From NCBI GenBank assembly GCA_015654825.1, contig JAATGE010000406.1:1-6664 (forward strand): 6,664 nt of DNA. The letters run 5' to 3'. Of this stretch, positions 5,375 through 6,664 are shown piece by piece. Made by a program: the position numbers and the translations under genes. The first letter of the stretch is position 1. Each line of letters opens with the position of its first letter. The stretch comes from Rhodospirillales bacterium. Lineage in GTDB: Bacteria; Pseudomonadota; Alphaproteobacteria; Acetobacterales; Acetobacteraceae. The notes under the pieces are model-generated. The model had not been told where the DNA came from and searched no databases. It saw nothing but the letters and a program-made list of their open reading frames with translations.

Positions 5375-6664
5375 CACGCGGAGGCCGGCGCGCGCGCGCC
5401 GGGGCGCACATGTGCGTTGGCGGGCGCCACTGCCTTGGCAGGTGCCACCCGCACGGCCGCGCGGGCCTGCTCCCAGGTCAGGGTTCGTCGGAATGCCAAC
5501 GCAGCGGATCTGTCCGCGAAATCGGTGCGCGCATGGCCGCCACGGCTCTCGCGGCGGAGCTGCATGGCGGCGACCATCATCAGGCCCAGCAGCGCGGGGT
5601 CGGAGGCCGGGCCATGCGCCTCGGCGAGCGGCACCAGGCAAGCCGCCGCGGTCGCGAGGCCCGCTTCATCGCGCAGCACGCCGGCGTGGCGCGACAGAAT
5701 GGCGCGCACGGCGGTGGGGTCGGGACGTGCGGGCAACGCCAGCGGCGCCAGCGGGGCAGGGCGGCCGGCGACAGTGCCGGCTATGTCGGCGGCGACCGCC
5801 TGGCCGGTGATGGCGGCTTCCAGCAGCGAGTTGCTGGCGAGGCGGTTGGCGCCGTGCAGGCCGGTACTGGCGGCCTCGCCGCAGGCCCACAGGCCGGGCA
5901 CGGTGCTGCGGCCCGTCGCGTCAACCGCGATGCCGCCCATGTGGTAGTGCGCGGCCGGGCGGATCGGGATCGGCTGGGTCGCGGGATCGATGCCGGCCTC
6001 GCGGCACGCGGCGTAAACCGCCGGGAAGCGCGCGCCGAACCGCGCGCCGAGCGCCGCGCGCGCATCCAGGAATACGCGGTGGCCTTCGCCCATGCGGCGC
6101 CACACGGCGCGGCTGACCACGTCGCGTGGTTCCAGCTCGGCGCGGCCCTGGCCCGCCATGAAGCGGGCGCCGGTCTCGTCAATCAGGATGGCGCCTTCAC
6201 CGCGCACCGCCTCGCTGACCAGCGGCATCGGGTCGAGGCCTACATCGAGGGCCGTGGGGTGGAATTGCACGAACTCGAGGTCGGCCAGCGCCGCGCCGGC
6301 GCGCGCGGCCAGCACCAGGCCCTGGCCGATGGCGCCCGCCGGATTGGTGCTGTGGCTGTACAGCCCGCCAAGGCCGCCGGTCGCCATTACGACGCGGCTG
6401 GCGCGCAACACGAATGAGCCGCCGGGACCGTGCGCCAGCACGCCGGCGATGGCGCCGTCGCGCAGGATCAGGCGGGTCGCGGTGCAGCCTTCCAGCACGG
6501 TGATGTGCGGGCTCTGCCGCACCGCCTCGATGACGGCGCGCAGGATTTCGCGCCCACTGGAATCGCCTTGCGCGTGGATGATGCGCCGACGCCCGTGGCC
6601 TGCCTCAAGCCCAAGCGCGATGTTGCCGTGGGCGTCGCGATCGAACCGGGCGCCGAGCTTGGCG
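5374..6664 (-). CDS. nadB: L-aspartate oxidase, C-terminal part (5' end beyond the window)
   Basis: The visible 429 codons, read from 6663 down, cover most of an FAD-dependent oxidase (EC 1.4.3.16) that converts L-aspartate to iminoaspartate, the first step of quinolinate synthesis with NadA. Against the 540 residues of the E. coli enzyme, roughly 100 N-terminal residues including the FAD Rossmann motif lie off-window. Seen in order: [25 protein letters not shown] (the FHPT codons at 6253-6264), [36 protein letters not shown], then the C-terminal helical domain with [13 protein letters not shown]. These distinguish NadB from the related succinate dehydrogenase and fumarate reductase flavoproteins. 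The protein ends in an Ala/Pro-rich tail. The stop overlaps the nadC start by one base. nadA would be expected upstream in the same operon, outside the window. Confidence 0.96.
   Translation of the reverse strand, partial: AKLGARFDRDAHGNIALGLEAGHGRRRIIHAQGDSSGREILRAVIEAVRQSPHITVLEGCTATRLILRDGAIAGVLAHGPGGSFVLRASRVVMATGGLGGLYSHSTNPAGAIGQGLVLAARAGAALADLEFVQFHPTALDVGLDPMPLVSEAVRGEGAILIDETGARFMAGQGRAELEPRDVVSRAVWRRMGEGHRVFLDARAALGARFGARFPAVYAACREAGIDPATQPIPIRPAAHYHMGGIAVDATGRSTVPGLWACGEAASTGLHGANRLASNSLLEAAITGQAVAADIAGTVAGRPAPLAPLALPARPDPTAVRAILSRHAGVLRDEAGLATAAACLVPLAEAHGPASDPALLGLMMVAAMQLRRESRGGHARTDFADRSAALAFRRTLTWEQARAAVRVAPAKAVAPANAHVRPGARAPASA
5385..5402. repeat. Perfect 18-base GC palindrome at the nadB-nadC junction
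   Basis: CCGGCGCGCGCGCGCCGG is a perfect palindrome lying inside the last codons of nadB, ten bases upstream of the nadC ATG on the minus strand. It encodes part of the Ala/Arg/Pro tail. It could form an RNA hairpin over the place where a nadC ribosome binding site would sit. It may also be a simple by-product of alternating GC codons. Confidence 0.5.

Noticed and set aside
5003..6417. Long plus-strand frames opposite nadC and nadB
   Set aside because: Shadows of GC-rich codons. nadB and nadC on the minus strand are unmistakable.

Overview
This window is high-GC (locally lower in the intergenic AT-rich repeat), densely coded bacterial chromosome. The repeat vocabulary and the proteins suggest an alphaproteobacterium, most likely of the family Acetobacteraceae. 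The repeats include CCAGGGC-TCT-GCCCTGG / CTGGGGCC-GGCCCCAG double hairpins, GGGGCTCCGCCCC hairpins, and an AT-rich nested palindrome of the AAAGTTTTTT...TTCTTTTTTTC type. This taxonomic call is inference from recollection of such repeats; no search was run.

Layout. (1) Positions 1-652 form an imperfect inverted duplication with arms 1-291 and 359-652 and a 67-base spacer. The right arm holds the 3' end of a SnoaL/NTF2-like gene on the minus strand (550-1125). The left arm holds a decayed copy of the same 3' end on the plus strand, entering from off-window, with its stop codon lost. Both arms carry the same two small repeats, called A and B here. (2) At 1126-2572, divergent from that SnoaL-like gene, lie a classical short-chain dehydrogenase (1293-2120) and a second SnoaL-like protein (2117-2572) with an ATGA overlap. 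(3) Positions 2573-2881 are non-coding and carry further A and B copies. (4) Positions 2882-3157 encode a small two-helix membrane protein with a zinc-ribbon-like tail. (5) Positions 3220-4299 hold a zinc-type medium-chain alcohol dehydrogenase gene, complete from end to end but interrupted by one in-frame TAA immediately followed by ATG. (6) Positions 4300-4540 hold a B repeat that looks split in two by a segment containing an AT-rich nested palindrome, plus a clear plus-strand intrinsic terminator. (7) At 4541-6664 on the minus strand are nadC and the C-terminal four fifths of nadB, overlapping by one base; nadB runs off the right edge.

Function. nadB and nadC encode two of the three steps of de novo NAD synthesis from aspartate (L-aspartate oxidase and quinolinate phosphoribosyltransferase). 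The left half looks like an accessory catabolic locus: an SDR and an MDR dehydrogenase with two SnoaL-fold proteins, a combination often seen in pathways acting on cyclic or aromatic compounds. The substrate cannot be read from sequence. The locus shows decay (a duplicated gene end with radical substitutions and an interrupted dehydrogenase) and repeat traffic. I found no RNA gene, CRISPR array, transposase or phage gene. The most interesting items are the split dehydrogenase, the mirror-image gene-end duplication, and the nested AT-rich palindrome inside a gene-end repeat.
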